This document shows, in pieces, positions 27,901-34,938 of a DNA stretch of 64,000 nucleotides. How positions within the stretch are numbered: the first letter of the stretch is position 1; the number at the start of each line of letters is the position of its first letter. The notes beneath the pieces are model-generated. The model saw nothing but the letters and a program-made list of their open reading frames with translations. It was not told the DNA's origin and made no database searches. A program made the translations under genes and the position numbers. The stretch covers positions 137,589 through 201,588 of the forward strand of contig NZ_RQIS01000012.1 in assembly GCF_003837865.1 (NCBI RefSeq), in the 5' to 3' direction. This stretch comes from Paraburkholderia dinghuensis (GTDB lineage: Bacteria > Pseudomonadota > Gammaproteobacteria > Burkholderiales > Burkholderiaceae).

Positions 27901-28117
27901 TCTCGCGAAGCGCGCCAGCGGAACTACCGCTGTCGCCAGGTACGGCGCTGGCAGGCGCCGTGTCCGACGCCGGCGCATCGCTGTCTACCGGTGCTGCAAC
28001 GGCCCTGCACGCGGGTATGACAAAACCCGATGCCGCCGCGATGGCAGACAGCAGAAGCGGCCAACAGGATCGTCCGCGTGCATGAGCCGGCCCGAGATCG
28101 GATCGCTCGTCGCGCAT
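24977..28117 (-). CDS. Outer-membrane fimbrial usher with N-terminal pentapeptide-repeat insert
   Basis: A 1046-residue FimD-type usher that assembles and secretes pilins through a 24-strand barrel. A signal peptide occupies about residues 1-42. An Asn/Ala/Pro/Gly repeat insert (about 77-167) separates it from the usher N-domain, which starts YHFDSKLLLGS (about 178), the chaperone-binding part. The barrel, plug and C-terminal domains (GADVLDDTGAVIGVVGQGSQAY; CMIDYDLKG with the late Cys) are complete. About 130 residues precede the usual N-domain start beyond a normal signal peptide. The ATG at 28117 lies 1 bp after the chaperone stop, suggesting translational coupling. Confidence 0.93.
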   Translation of the reverse strand: MRDERSDLGPAHARGRSCWPLLLSAIAAASGFVIPACRAVAAPVDSDAPASDTAPASAVPGDSGSSAGALRENGNAGNVPAEKAPGKNAPTENAPAGNAPVGNAPAGNALPGNAPAGNAPAGNTPAGNAPTGNAPGGNVPDGNAPAGNAPAANNPAGTAPAGNAPATNTATSTAPVEYHFDSKLLLGSTLGVANIERFNKISAIEPGNYQVDIFVNGLFFSRRTIDFRAAEGGAVNPCLSDEMLTAIGVLLPERGFDDDVSDEVLPETDSFTEPKFPDEPEWKPAALSAQCVPLAERVPGASTKFDLSRLRLEISVPQAMMKRVPRGYVDPESLDPGNMMGYLNYDSSFYTASSSGNRTDSFYTGMNAGVNIGLWRIRDQSAFTYLNSFGGSTSRWNNIRTYAERPLISWRSRLLIGEDFTGGNLFSSIGYTGVHLESDDRMLPDSLRGYAPVINGIANTNARVVVTQGGNTIYQTTVAPGPFSITDLNPTAFQGDLTVTVFEANGQVTTFTVPFSAVPSSLRPGMSRYSFTAGEVRQIQNLHTPFAEGTYERGLTNSLTANGGMRVSSDYQSVLGGIVLGTKFGAFGLSAAWSNTTEVGGNRVNGWKAALLYSHTITETATTFSLASYRYSTSGYRDFADALNARAFAEHGEPFTSATFQQRNQFVVNLNQNFGRYGLVSLSASISDYYGNRSRDTQFQLSYTNHYKQISFNLSFVRQQTGTLFGQSVPPGQEATLTPEQTRLTNAVMFMVSIPLGSGPRSASVSAGVTNSTDQGTSYQASVSGTADKAQTLSYGLSATGDPSNDAKTFSGNVQKSFSTISVGANYSNGTGFSQAGANARGAVVAHEGGVTFGRFLGDTFAVVEAKGAEGATLRNTQGVSINSAGYAIVPSLTPYRYNDVAIDTKGINPNAELSGGQVRVAPYAGSSVMLRFATLTGRALLITASAPGGEPLPLGADVLDDTGAVIGVVGQGSQAYARVPADHGTLTLKWGERDEDQCMIDYDLKGTDPKAPITRLEAQCKPLNVAAPTVAAPATAPAPAPASAE
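27617..27889 (-). repeat. In-frame 15-bp minisatellite encoding GNAPA-type pentapeptides
   Basis: About 18 degenerate copies of a 15-bp unit inside the usher gene, read as GNAPA, GNAPV, GNTPA, GNAPG and the like (residues about 77-167). It stays in frame throughout. Copy-number change by slippage would alter linker length by five residues per unit without a frameshift. Confidence 0.9.
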
Positions 28118-28118
28118 G

Positions 28119-28880
28119 TCATTGCGTGCCCTGTGCGGCTACCGGAAACTCGGTGTCGTGAACGGCGCCGTGGTCATCGATGTAACGAATCTTCACGCGA
28201 ATCGGCGTTGCGTCGAGCGGGCAGTCGCCCTCCACGTTCAGCGCCGTCTCGGTGCGAGGCGCAAACATCACGGGCCTGAGCGTCGCGGTATGCGAACTGC
28301 AGATCAGACTGCCGTTCGCGACGGATACGTAGTATCCCGACGCATTATTGGCGTCGACCCGTCGATCCTTGCCCTGGCCGTTCACGCGAAAGCTCAGTCT
28401 TTCGATAGCTCTGGCCGGACTGCCTTCGATGCCCGGTGGACGATAAAAAATCTTGAGCCGGTTACGCACCATCACCAGCATCTGATTTTGTTCGGTAGTG
28501 GCCGGGTTCAGCGACGGAATCTGAAGGGTGTTCAGATAGAACACCGATTCGCGGTCCTGTGGCAGTTCCTTGCCCGTAAAGAGCAGGCGAACCGTCTGCC
28601 CCGCGTTCGGTTCGATGCGGAATATCGGTGGGGTGACGACGAACGGTCCATCCGCTGTTTCAGGCGTGGATTGCTCGTTTCCCGAGTCGACCCATACCTG
28701 CATGACGCTCGGGCCGCCGTCGGGATTGTTGAAACTCAGGGTCTGCCCTTGGGACCTTGCGTCGTAGATCACGCGCGTGCCGATCATGGTGACCGCCGCG
28801 CTGGCCAGGCCCGCCAGCGACAGCGACACAACGCCTACTATCGCGCGGAAAAGAGACAACTGGAGCCATTGAGTGGACAT
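28119..28880 (-). CDS. Periplasmic fimbrial chaperone, first copy (PapD-like)
   Basis: A 253-residue PapD-like chaperone that folds and delivers pilins to the usher. A signal peptide ends near LASAAV. VTMIGTRVIYDARSQGQTLSFNN begins domain one with the conserved Arg. PSVMQVWVDSGN, PFVVTPPIFRIEPNAGQTVRLL and LPQDRESVFYLNTLQIP are family signatures, then RNRLKIFYRPPGI with the conserved Lys/Arg anchor. It follows the third pilin by 83 bp and precedes the usher by 1 bp. Divergence from the operon's second chaperone suggests different clients. Confidence 0.92.
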   Translation of the reverse strand: MSTQWLQLSLFRAIVGVVSLSLAGLASAAVTMIGTRVIYDARSQGQTLSFNNPDGGPSVMQVWVDSGNEQSTPETADGPFVVTPPIFRIEPNAGQTVRLLFTGKELPQDRESVFYLNTLQIPSLNPATTEQNQMLVMVRNRLKIFYRPPGIEGSPARAIERLSFRVNGQGKDRRVDANNASGYYVSVANGSLICSSHTATLRPVMFAPRTETALNVEGDCPLDATPIRVKIRYIDDHGAVHDTEFPVAAQGTQ

Positions 28881-28963
28881 TCCGAGTCCTCCCGATTGAG
28901 CGACGACAGTATCTCAGAATTATTCGACCTGCCTCTCGCAGAACGTCCATCAATGCGGGCGAG

Positions 28964-29503
28964 TTATTCGTAGGTCATCCGGTACTGCACGCTGTTGAGC
29001 ACCGAACCTGCCGATGCACTGCCCTCTTCTGTGATGTACTGAACCGCGAGGTCGTGCGATGCGGACGTCGCGCCGTCCTGCAGCACGGGGTTCGTAGCGT
29101 GAATCCCGCCGCTCGCGGTGAAATCGACCGGATCGGCGGAAGAAGGCGGGTCGAGCAGTTGCAGGGCGACGTTCGTCGCGGTGCCGGTGCCGCCGAGGTT
29201 GCCGCCGGTGGTCACGGCATTGCCCGCGAAGGCGGTGCTGATCGCCTGCGGGACCGCGAGCGGCACGATGCAGTCGCTGATAGTCAACACAAAGGTGGTG
29301 AGGCCATCGGTGTCGCCCGCGGTTGTCAACGCGGACGCCGAAACCGTGGGCAGCTGCACCGACAGATGGGCCGCGTCGCCGTTGACGCTAACCCGGCAGG
29401 TCTGGTCGGCGACACCGCTCTGGAAGTCGCGTGCGTGTACGCCGCTCGCAAAGACAACAAAAGGCGCAGCAGCGAGGGCGAAAGCAAGGAGTTGCTTTTT
29501 CAT
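28964..29503 (-). CDS. Fimbrial pilin subunit (third gene of operon)
   Basis: A 179-residue type-1-like pilin. A signal peptide ends near SGVHARDF. The mature pilin has the disulfide pair (DQTCRVSVNG and ISDCIVPLA), an incomplete Ig fold and the C-terminal VQYRMTYE beta-zipper with penultimate Tyr. It is clearly related to, but much more divergent than, the two upstream pilins, so it may be a minor or adaptor subunit. The ATG at 29503 (MKKQLLAF) follows a conserved leader sequence shared with the first pilin gene. The in-frame extension to 29527 is rejected. Confidence 0.9.
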   Translation of the reverse strand: MKKQLLAFALAAAPFVVFASGVHARDFQSGVADQTCRVSVNGDAAHLSVQLPTVSASALTTAGDTDGLTTFVLTISDCIVPLAVPQAISTAFAGNAVTTGGNLGGTGTATNVALQLLDPPSSADPVDFTASGGIHATNPVLQDGATSASHDLAVQYITEEGSASAGSVLNSVQYRMTYE

Positions 29504-29633
29504 GACCGCGCTCGATGAAGTTAGCAAACCGCCCTCTCATTCGAGCAGCGGAAAATCAGGTGACTAATGGCATCGGATTAAAGTCCGTTGCAGTGGCAAA
29601 AGCCAGAGGATTAATTGTGAAAGCGTGGCAATT

Positions 29634-29662
29634 CAGGGGCTGCCTTTTCAGGCAAGCCCCTG
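29634..29662 (-). terminator. Intercistronic stem-loop after the second pilin gene
   Basis: Twelve base pairs with one bulge (29650-29662 with 29634-29645), just past the pilin stop, with no long T-run. More likely an mRNA-stabilising or attenuating hairpin than a full terminator, helping set pilin ratios. Confidence 0.55.
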
Positions 29663-29674
29663 ATCGTCGGCACG

Positions 29675-30208
29675 TTATTGGTAGCTCACCGAGTACTGCA
29701 CGCTGCCGAGCACCGTGCCCGCCGTCGCGGCGCCCGTCTCCGAGATGTACTGGACGGCGAAGTCGTGCGCAGCAGCCGTCTCGTCGGCTTGCAGCTCGAG
29801 GCCCGGGGCGTAGACACCACCCGCTGCGGTGAGGTCGAACGGAGCACCCCCGGCGGGGTCGAGCAGTTGCAGCGCCACGTTCGTGGCCGTGCCGGTGTTG
29901 CCGAGGTTGCCGGCCGTCGTCACGAGGTTGCCGACGAAGACGGTGTTGATCGCCTGCGTGGTGCTCACCGGCGCCATGCAGTCGCTGACCGCAACCGTGA
30001 ACGTAGTCTGGCCGGCAGTGCTGCCCGCGCCGCTCAGGGCCGTGGCCGGCACGGTCGGCAGCAGGACGGTCGGGTTGCCCGGGTTGCCGTTGACGGAAAC
30101 CTGGCAGGTCTGATCGGTGACTTCGCCCTGGAAGTTGATCGTGTTCGGGGCCGCGAAGGCGAACGCAGGAACGGCGGCGAGAGCGAGGACGAGAAATTGC
30201 TTTTTCAT
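29675..30208 (-). CDS. Major fimbrial pilin, copy 2
   Basis: A 177-residue pilin. Its signal peptide (ending FAFAAPNT) is followed by INFQGEVTDQTCQVSVNG, VAVSDCMAPV (disulfide partner), and the C-terminal donor-strand groove VLGSVQYSVSYQ with penultimate Tyr. It is nearly identical to the pilin gene 115 bp upstream, differing at about ten residues, mostly in the signal peptide and at GAG/TAN, M/I and E/V sites. Recent duplication or gene conversion is inferred. A stem-loop follows it. Probably a main shaft subunit. Confidence 0.92.
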   Translation of the reverse strand: MKKQFLVLALAAVPAFAFAAPNTINFQGEVTDQTCQVSVNGNPGNPTVLLPTVPATALSGAGSTAGQTTFTVAVSDCMAPVSTTQAINTVFVGNLVTTAGNLGNTGTATNVALQLLDPAGGAPFDLTAAGGVYAPGLELQADETAAAHDFAVQYISETGAATAGTVLGSVQYSVSYQ

Positions 30209-30280
30209 GAATACCCCTGCAATAAAGATTAGGATAACTATTTAATATGAATGGTCAGATGACGTCGAAGTCCGGTATTT

Positions 30281-30310
30281 CATGGGACAACCTATACAGG
30301 CTGCCCCATG
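30281..30310 (-). terminator. Intercistronic stem-loop after the first pilin gene
   Basis: CATGGG at 30281-30286 pairs with CCCATG at 30305-30310. As leftward RNA, two G-U pairs extend it to about 12-13 bp. It sits 13 bp beyond the pilin stop and lacks a T-run, so it is probably an mRNA-end-stabilising hairpin. Confidence 0.5.
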
Positions 30311-30322
30311 ATTTTCCGCGCG

Positions 30323-30859
30323 TTACTGATAGCTCACCGAGTACTGCACGCTGCCGAGCACCGTGCCCGCCGTCGCGGCGCCCGTCTCCGAGATGTACTG
30401 GACGGCGAAGTCGTGGGCAGCGGCCGTCTCATCAGCTTGCAGCACCAGGCCCGGGGCGTAGACACCACCGGCTGCGGTGAGGTCGAACGGAGCACCCGGC
30501 TGGGCGGGGTCAAGCAGCTGCAGCGCCACGTTCGTGGCCGTGCCGGTGTTGCCGAGGTTGCCGGCCGTCGTCACGAGGTTGCCGACGAAAACGGTGTTGA
30601 TCGCCTGCGTGGTGCTCACCGGCGCGATGCAGTCGCTGACCGCAACCGTGAACGTGGTCTGACCAGCGGTGCTGTTCGCCGTGCTCAGGGCCGTGGCCGG
30701 AACGGTCGGCAGCAGGACGGTCGGGTTGCCCGGGTTGCCGTTGACGGAGACCTGGCAGGTCTGATCGGTGACTTCGCCCTGGAAGTTGATCGTGTTCGGG
30801 GCCGCGAAGGCGAACGCAGGAACGGTGGCGATGGCGAGAGCGAGAAGATGCTTTTTCAT
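30323..30859 (-). CDS. Major fimbrial pilin, copy 1 (first gene of operon)
   Basis: A 178-residue type-1-like pilin heading the seven-gene operon. Signal peptide ends FAFAAPNT. The mature chain begins INFQGEVTDQTCQVSVNG, holds the second Cys in VAVSDCIAPV and ends VLGSVQYSVSYQ. It is almost the same as the next gene; the clearest difference is DPAQPGAPF against DPAGGAPF. First position and duplication suggest it is the major shaft subunit. The leader contains a 13-nt element also found before the third pilin gene. The strong palindromes at 31047 and 31094 lie 190-260 bp upstream. Confidence 0.92.
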   Translation of the reverse strand: MKKHLLALAIATVPAFAFAAPNTINFQGEVTDQTCQVSVNGNPGNPTVLLPTVPATALSTANSTAGQTTFTVAVSDCIAPVSTTQAINTVFVGNLVTTAGNLGNTGTATNVALQLLDPAQPGAPFDLTAAGGVYAPGLVLQADETAAAHDFAVQYISETGAATAGTVLGSVQYSVSYQ

Positions 30860-31046
30860 GGTAGATCCTTGAAATATAAGTTAGCAAACCTAATGATTAA
30901 TAATTCAGGCTGCCGATCGGAACCATGTTGCTTGCACAACGACTCGTCGCTGCGTCGTCTGCCCGATGTCAGCCGCTTTCGCGGTATTCAGTCGGGGCTT
31001 CTTGCAACCGGGCAATTCTTTTCAACAACCTTTCATTGATTTGAAG

Positions 31047-31058
31047 TATATCGATATA
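31047..31058. promoter_or_regulatory. 12-bp perfect palindrome upstream of the fimbrial operon
   Basis: TATATCGATATA reads the same on both strands, in an AT-rich tract about 190 bp before the first pilin start. Possible protein-binding site; no regulator assigned. Confidence 0.45.
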
Positions 31059-31093
31059 GCTGTCAGATTCAAGATATTCTTTGTCAGGTTTTT

Positions 31094-31121
31094 GTTAAAT
31101 TCGGACACGTCCGAATTTAAC
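31094..31121. promoter_or_regulatory. 28-bp operator-like palindrome
   Basis: Perfect 13-bp arms (GTTAAATTCGGAC and its complement) with a 2-bp spacer. No T-run follows on either strand in the right place, so it is not an intrinsic terminator. Symmetry and size fit a dimeric repressor or activator site controlling the fimbrial operon. The regulator is unknown. Confidence 0.6.
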
Positions 31122-31175
31122 ACTTCTGGTTGAGGACACAACAAAAAGACCATTAGAAGGCGACTATTCCCGTCG

Positions 31176-31478
31176 TCACTCACCTACAAAAGGGTCGGAC
31201 GAAAACCCTCGCGCATATCGCGTCGGCGGAGCGCCGACGTGGCGACGGAATGCCACACTGAACGCGCTAAAGGAGCGATAGCAGACCCGTTCTGCGACTT
31301 CGGAGACGGCGCAACGATTCCGCTGTAGCAGGTCCCTGGCGATCTGCATGCGCCAGGCCAGCGGTATTCCATCACCGCCGTGCGCGCCGGGCGCTCCTGC
31401 ATTAAACGGATCGTCGCCGCGAGGCGTGCGTCGGACAGCCCTCGCACGAGGCCGGATGGTGAGTTGCTGTCGCAACAA
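31176..31478 (-). pseudogene. Remnant of an AraC-family regulator
   Basis: One frame preserves the second helix-turn-helix of AraC regulators: WRMQIARDLLQRNRC, VSEVAERVCYRSFSAFSVAF and RRHVGAPPTRYARGF. Another frame, just upstream, preserves the beginning of the DNA-binding domain: GLSDARLAATIRLMQERPA. The roughly 40 residues between them in an intact family member (first HTH) are missing and the frames do not join, so there is both a deletion and a frameshift. The cupin-like sensor domain is also absent. Its location right upstream of the fimbrial operon suggests, as inference, a lost regulator of the fimbriae or of the neighbouring dehalogenase. Confidence 0.75.
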
Positions 31479-31527
31479 TCACCTCAGCACCTCGCTCCGC
31501 TGGACTGACCGACGTAACGACGCCCTG

Positions 31528-32421
31528 TCAGCGATCGGTTGACTCGAAGAAAGCGAGCATCTCGGCCACGAGTTCAGTGCTCGCTTCCTCGGGGATGTAG
31601 TGGCCGCACGCGAGCGAGCGACCGCTCACGTCGCGCGCGACCTTGCGCCATTCGCCGAGCGGGTCGAAACAGCGTTCGATCACGCCTTCCGCGCCCCACA
31701 GCACGCGCAGCGGACACGCCACCTTGTTGCCGCGTTCGATGTCGGCACGGTCGTGTTCGAGGTCGATCGTCGCCGACGCGCGGTAGTCCTCGCACATCGC
31801 ATGCACGGCACCGGGCTGGCGCAGCGCTGCGCGGTAGGCGTCGAGCGCCTCGGGCGCAAACGGCGCAAGCCCGGCGTGACGATTGCCCATCGCGCGCTCG
31901 ACGTAGAGATCGGTGTTCGCGCCGATCAGCGATTCGGGCAGCGGTTCAGGCTGAATCAGGAAGAACCAGTGGAAGTAGAGCGTGGCGAATGCGCGGTCGG
32001 CCTGCTCGTACATCGCGAGCGTCGGTGCGATGTCGAGCAGCATCAGGCGTTCGACGGCATCGGCATGGTCGAGCGCCATACGATGCGCGACGCGCGCACC
32101 GCGATCGTGCGCGCAGACGAGAAACCGCTCGTGACCGAAGTGGCGCATCACCGCCACCTGATCGCTCGCCATCTCGCGCTTGGAATACGTGACGTGCGCG
32201 GGATCGCCGGCCGGCTTCGACGATGCACCGTAGCCACGCAGATCCGTCGCGATCACGGTGAAGTGCCGGGCGAGGTCGTCGGCGCAGCGATGCCAGATCA
32301 TGTGCGTCTGCGGGTGGCCGTGCAGCAGCAAAAGCGGTGGGCCCTCACCGCCCTTTACTCCATGGATGTCGATTCCGTTCGCCATGCGAACGGTGAAGGG
32401 CGTGAATCCCTGGAACGGCAT
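31528..32421 (-). CDS. Haloacetate dehalogenase (fluoroacetate dehalogenase type)
   Basis: A 297-residue alpha/beta hydrolase that hydrolyses haloacetate to glycolate and halide. The fluoroacetate-dehalogenase active site appears complete: nucleophile D106 with carboxylate-binding R107 and R110 (HDRGAR), D130 (LLDIAPT) and H274 (CGHYIPEE). The halide pocket H151-W152 (YFHWFFL) and Y213 (EDYRAS) is also present. GHPQTHMIWH and DLRGYGASSKP are family blocks. The residue correspondence to the RPA1163 enzyme is from memory. The ATG at 32421 has GGAG upstream; an extension to 32499 is unlikely. It is divergent from a nitronate monooxygenase gene across 377 bp. Confidence 0.87.
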   Translation of the reverse strand: MPFQGFTPFTVRMANGIDIHGVKGGEGPPLLLLHGHPQTHMIWHRCADDLARHFTVIATDLRGYGASSKPAGDPAHVTYSKREMASDQVAVMRHFGHERFLVCAHDRGARVAHRMALDHADAVERLMLLDIAPTLAMYEQADRAFATLYFHWFFLIQPEPLPESLIGANTDLYVERAMGNRHAGLAPFAPEALDAYRAALRQPGAVHAMCEDYRASATIDLEHDRADIERGNKVACPLRVLWGAEGVIERCFDPLGEWRKVARDVSGRSLACGHYIPEEASTELVAEMLAFFESTDR

Positions 32422-32798
32422 GGCATCTCCATTGTCTTTTTTGCTGTCCCGATATTGTATGAGGCGTGCGCAGTCGCCCGCGCGATTTTGGGTCCACAAC
32501 TGTAGAAACCGAAGACTTGCTCGAAAATCGAACGGGCCATCCAGCGGCAGATGCGTGCATATAATCGAACGTTCGTTTTAAATTCAGAAGCGGCGACTTG
32601 CGGATCGCATCGCGAGGCCACGTGCGTCACCCCATCGACTGCATTGAACGCATCGAACACATTGAACATCGAGGCGGTACGATCTGCTCCATCGGATCCG
32701 ATCCATCGCCGGTTCCGTTGTCCATGTCCTGAAAGCTGAAGAAGGCGTCCGCACCGCGCACATCGTCCGGCTGCGGGGCGCACAAGGAGACGCTCGCC
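32422..32798. promoter_or_regulatory. Divergent promoter region with TetR-type operator
   Basis: A TATAAT at 32560-32565 is followed immediately by the perfect palindrome CGAACGTTCG (32566-32575), itself followed by TTTTAAA. Placement over the transcription start fits repressor control, and ACGAACGTTCGT-like sites are usual for TetR-family repressors. No good -35 is visible and no tetR gene lies in this window. Confidence 0.5.
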
Positions 32799-33758
32799 AT
32801 GGCACTACCCGCCGTCCTGCAAAATCTTTCGCTGCCCGTCGTCGGCTCGCCGATGTTCATCGTCAGCTATCCCGAACTCGTGCTCGCGCAATGCAAGGCC
32901 GGCATCGTCGGCTCGTTCCCGGCGCTTAACGCACGCCCCGCCGAACAGCTCGACGCCTGGCTCACGCAGATAGAAACCGAACTCGCGGCCTACAAAGCCG
33001 CCAACCCCGGCGCCGCGATCGGACCGGTCGCCGTGAACCAGATCGTCCATCAGTCGAACGAGCGCCTCGAACATGACGTGCGCGTCTGTATCGAGCACAA
33101 GGTGCCGATCTTCATTACGAGCCTGCGCGCACCGGCACGCGAGATCATCGACGCCGTGCACAGCTACGGCGGCATCGTGCTGCACGACGTCATCAACCTG
33201 CGCCATGCGGGCAAGGCGCTCGAAGCGGGCGTCGACGGGCTGATCCTCGTCGCGGCGGGCGCGGGCGGCCACGCGGGCACGACATCGCCGTTTGCACTCG
33301 TGGGCGAAGTGCGGCGACTCTTCGACGGACCGATCGTGCTATCGGGCGCAATCGCAAACGGCGGTTCGATTCTCGCCGCGCAGGCGATGGGCGCGGACCT
33401 CGCTTACATGGGCACGCGCTTCATCGCCACGCAGGAGGCGCACGCGGTCGAAGGGTACAAACGCGCGATCCTCTCGGCAAAGGCCGCCGACATCGTCTAC
33501 ACGAACCTCTTCACCGGCGTGCACGGCAACTACATCCGGGAGAGCATCGTCAACGCGGGGCTCGACCCGGACGCGCTACCCGACTCGGACAAATCGAAGA
33601 TGAACTTCGCCGGCGACAAGTCGAAAGCCTGGAAGGACATCTGGGGCGCGGGCCAGGGCGTGGGGCTGATGGACGACATTCCGTCTGTTGCGGAACTCGT
33701 CGCGCGGCTCAGGCGCGAGTACGCCGAGACGCGCTCGCGGCTCGGCGTGGGGCGCTGA
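32799..33758 (+). CDS. Nitronate monooxygenase family protein
   Basis: A 319-residue FMN-dependent TIM-barrel enzyme of the nitronate monooxygenase / 2-nitropropane dioxygenase family, which oxidises alkyl nitronates to carbonyls and nitrite. Family blocks are PVVGSPMFIVSYPELVLAQC, GIVGSFPALNARP, NQIVHQSNER, HDVINLRHA, LVAAGAGGHAGTTSPFALV (the AGGHxG loop with the usual catalytic His) and LSGAIANGGSILAAQAMGAD (phosphate-binding Gly loop). The motifs fit the class I bacterial group. An ACAAGGAGA site lies just upstream. The nearby TetR-type operator may respond to a nitro or related compound. Confidence 0.9.
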   Translation: MALPAVLQNLSLPVVGSPMFIVSYPELVLAQCKAGIVGSFPALNARPAEQLDAWLTQIETELAAYKAANPGAAIGPVAVNQIVHQSNERLEHDVRVCIEHKVPIFITSLRAPAREIIDAVHSYGGIVLHDVINLRHAGKALEAGVDGLILVAAGAGGHAGTTSPFALVGEVRRLFDGPIVLSGAIANGGSILAAQAMGADLAYMGTRFIATQEAHAVEGYKRAILSAKAADIVYTNLFTGVHGNYIRESIVNAGLDPDALPDSDKSKMNFAGDKSKAWKDIWGAGQGVGLMDDIPSVAELVARLRREYAETRSRLGVGR

Positions 33759-33825
33759 AGGTCACAGACAGCGTCACAGTCAGCCAGCCCACGCCCGCGA
33801 CGCGCGAACCGGACGCTCCCGCCGC

Positions 33826-34761
33826 TTACGAAGCCGCCGCCGCGCGAATCGCTTCGACGTCGGGCCATAGCCCGCGATCGTCGAAACGCTCAGCCAGGAA
33901 ATCGACGAACGAGCGCACCTTCGCCGACAAATGCCGCCGGCTCGCGTACACGGCGTAGATGGGCAACTCGCGCAGCGGCAGCGCATTGACGAGCAGCGGC
34001 ACGAGGCGGCCTTCGGCGATGTCGTCGCCGACCACCTCGGTGCCCAGCATCGACAGCCCGCCGCCCTGCAGCACGACCACGCGCAGCGCTTCGAGGTGGT
34101 TGACGATCAGGTTGCCGCGCGGCTTCGGGCGCGCGAGCGCATCGGAGAATGGCGCGAGTTCCTGCGCCGACGCCCCCGCGTAATGAACGAAGTCGTGGTG
34201 CGCAAGGTCGGCGACGGTCTTCGGCACGCCGCGCCGGCGCAGATACTCGGGCGACGCGCACAGCACGATGTGCGCGGTAGCGAGTGGCCTCGCAATCAGC
34301 GACGACGACTTGAGCCCGGAAGGCGCCGCGCGGATCGCTACGTCGAAGCCCTCTTCGATCAGCTCGACGACGCGGTCGGAAAGCGTGATATCAACGGTGA
34401 CTTGCGGATAACCGGCCGCGTAATCGGCAACCGCGCCCATCACGTGGCGCAGCCCGAACGCGGTCAGCGACGACACACGCAGCCGCCCCTGCGGCACCAC
34501 GCTCGCGGCACCGACGGCCTGACCGGCTTCGTCGAGTTCGGTGAGCGCCTGCGCCAGACGCTCGTAGTATTCGCGGCCCGCCTCGGTGGGCGCGACGCGG
34601 CGCGTCGTGCGGTTGAGCAGGCGCGCGCCCAGTTGCTGTTCGAGATGCGCGACGTGCTTGCTCGCCATCGCCGCGGACAGGTTCATGCGCTCCGCGGCTC
34701 CCACGAAGCTCCCCGACTCGACGACCTGGCGAAACACTTTCATGCTGACGAGGGTATCCAT
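33826..34761 (-). CDS. LysR-family transcriptional regulator
   Basis: A 311-residue LTTR. The N-terminal winged helix is clear: MKVFRQVVESGSFVGAAERMNLSAAMASKHVAHLEQQLG, then LLNRTTRRVAPTEAGREYY. A periplasmic-binding-like effector domain follows (GRLRVSSLTAFGLRHV onward). The ATG at 34761 starts at MDTLVSMKVF, the usual head of this DsdC/AaeR-like subgroup; the extension to 34806 is unneeded. It converges on the nitronate monooxygenase gene rather than diverging from a target, so its regulon is unclear. Confidence 0.92.
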   Translation of the reverse strand: MDTLVSMKVFRQVVESGSFVGAAERMNLSAAMASKHVAHLEQQLGARLLNRTTRRVAPTEAGREYYERLAQALTELDEAGQAVGAASVVPQGRLRVSSLTAFGLRHVMGAVADYAAGYPQVTVDITLSDRVVELIEEGFDVAIRAAPSGLKSSSLIARPLATAHIVLCASPEYLRRRGVPKTVADLAHHDFVHYAGASAQELAPFSDALARPKPRGNLIVNHLEALRVVVLQGGGLSMLGTEVVGDDIAEGRLVPLLVNALPLRELPIYAVYASRRHLSAKVRSFVDFLAERFDDRGLWPDVEAIRAAAAS

Positions 34762-34885
34762 CGGGCGCTGGCGTAACGGTTTAGCGGGTTGAGCATCGTA
34801 AAGCACAGGGAATCAATCGCCGCCATTGTGCGCGTCTAATCAATTCCGGGTGTGCAAAGCCGCCAATGCGCGCCGGTTCCAGAAA

Positions 34886-34919
34886 GCAAAAACCCCGCGC
34901 TGCGGAGCAGCGCGGGGTT
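34886..34919 (-). terminator. Intrinsic terminator of the porin gene
   Basis: A perfect 13-bp GC-rich stem (34891-34903 with 34907-34919), 3-nt loop, and a TTTTT-containing tail in the leftward direction, 20 bp after the porin stop. Confidence 0.9.
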
Positions 34920-34938
34920 GGTCGATGCGGCCGGAGGC

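Noticed and set aside
27519..28085. Plus-strand frame encoding a Gly-Ala-Phe-Pro repeat protein
   Set aside because: It is the reverse reading of the usher's 15-bp repeat; the usher frame continues into complete usher domains on both sides.
31094..31121. Intrinsic terminator
   Set aside because: The perfect palindrome is followed by A-rich, not T-rich, sequence in the leftward direction, and in the rightward direction by CACTTCTGG.
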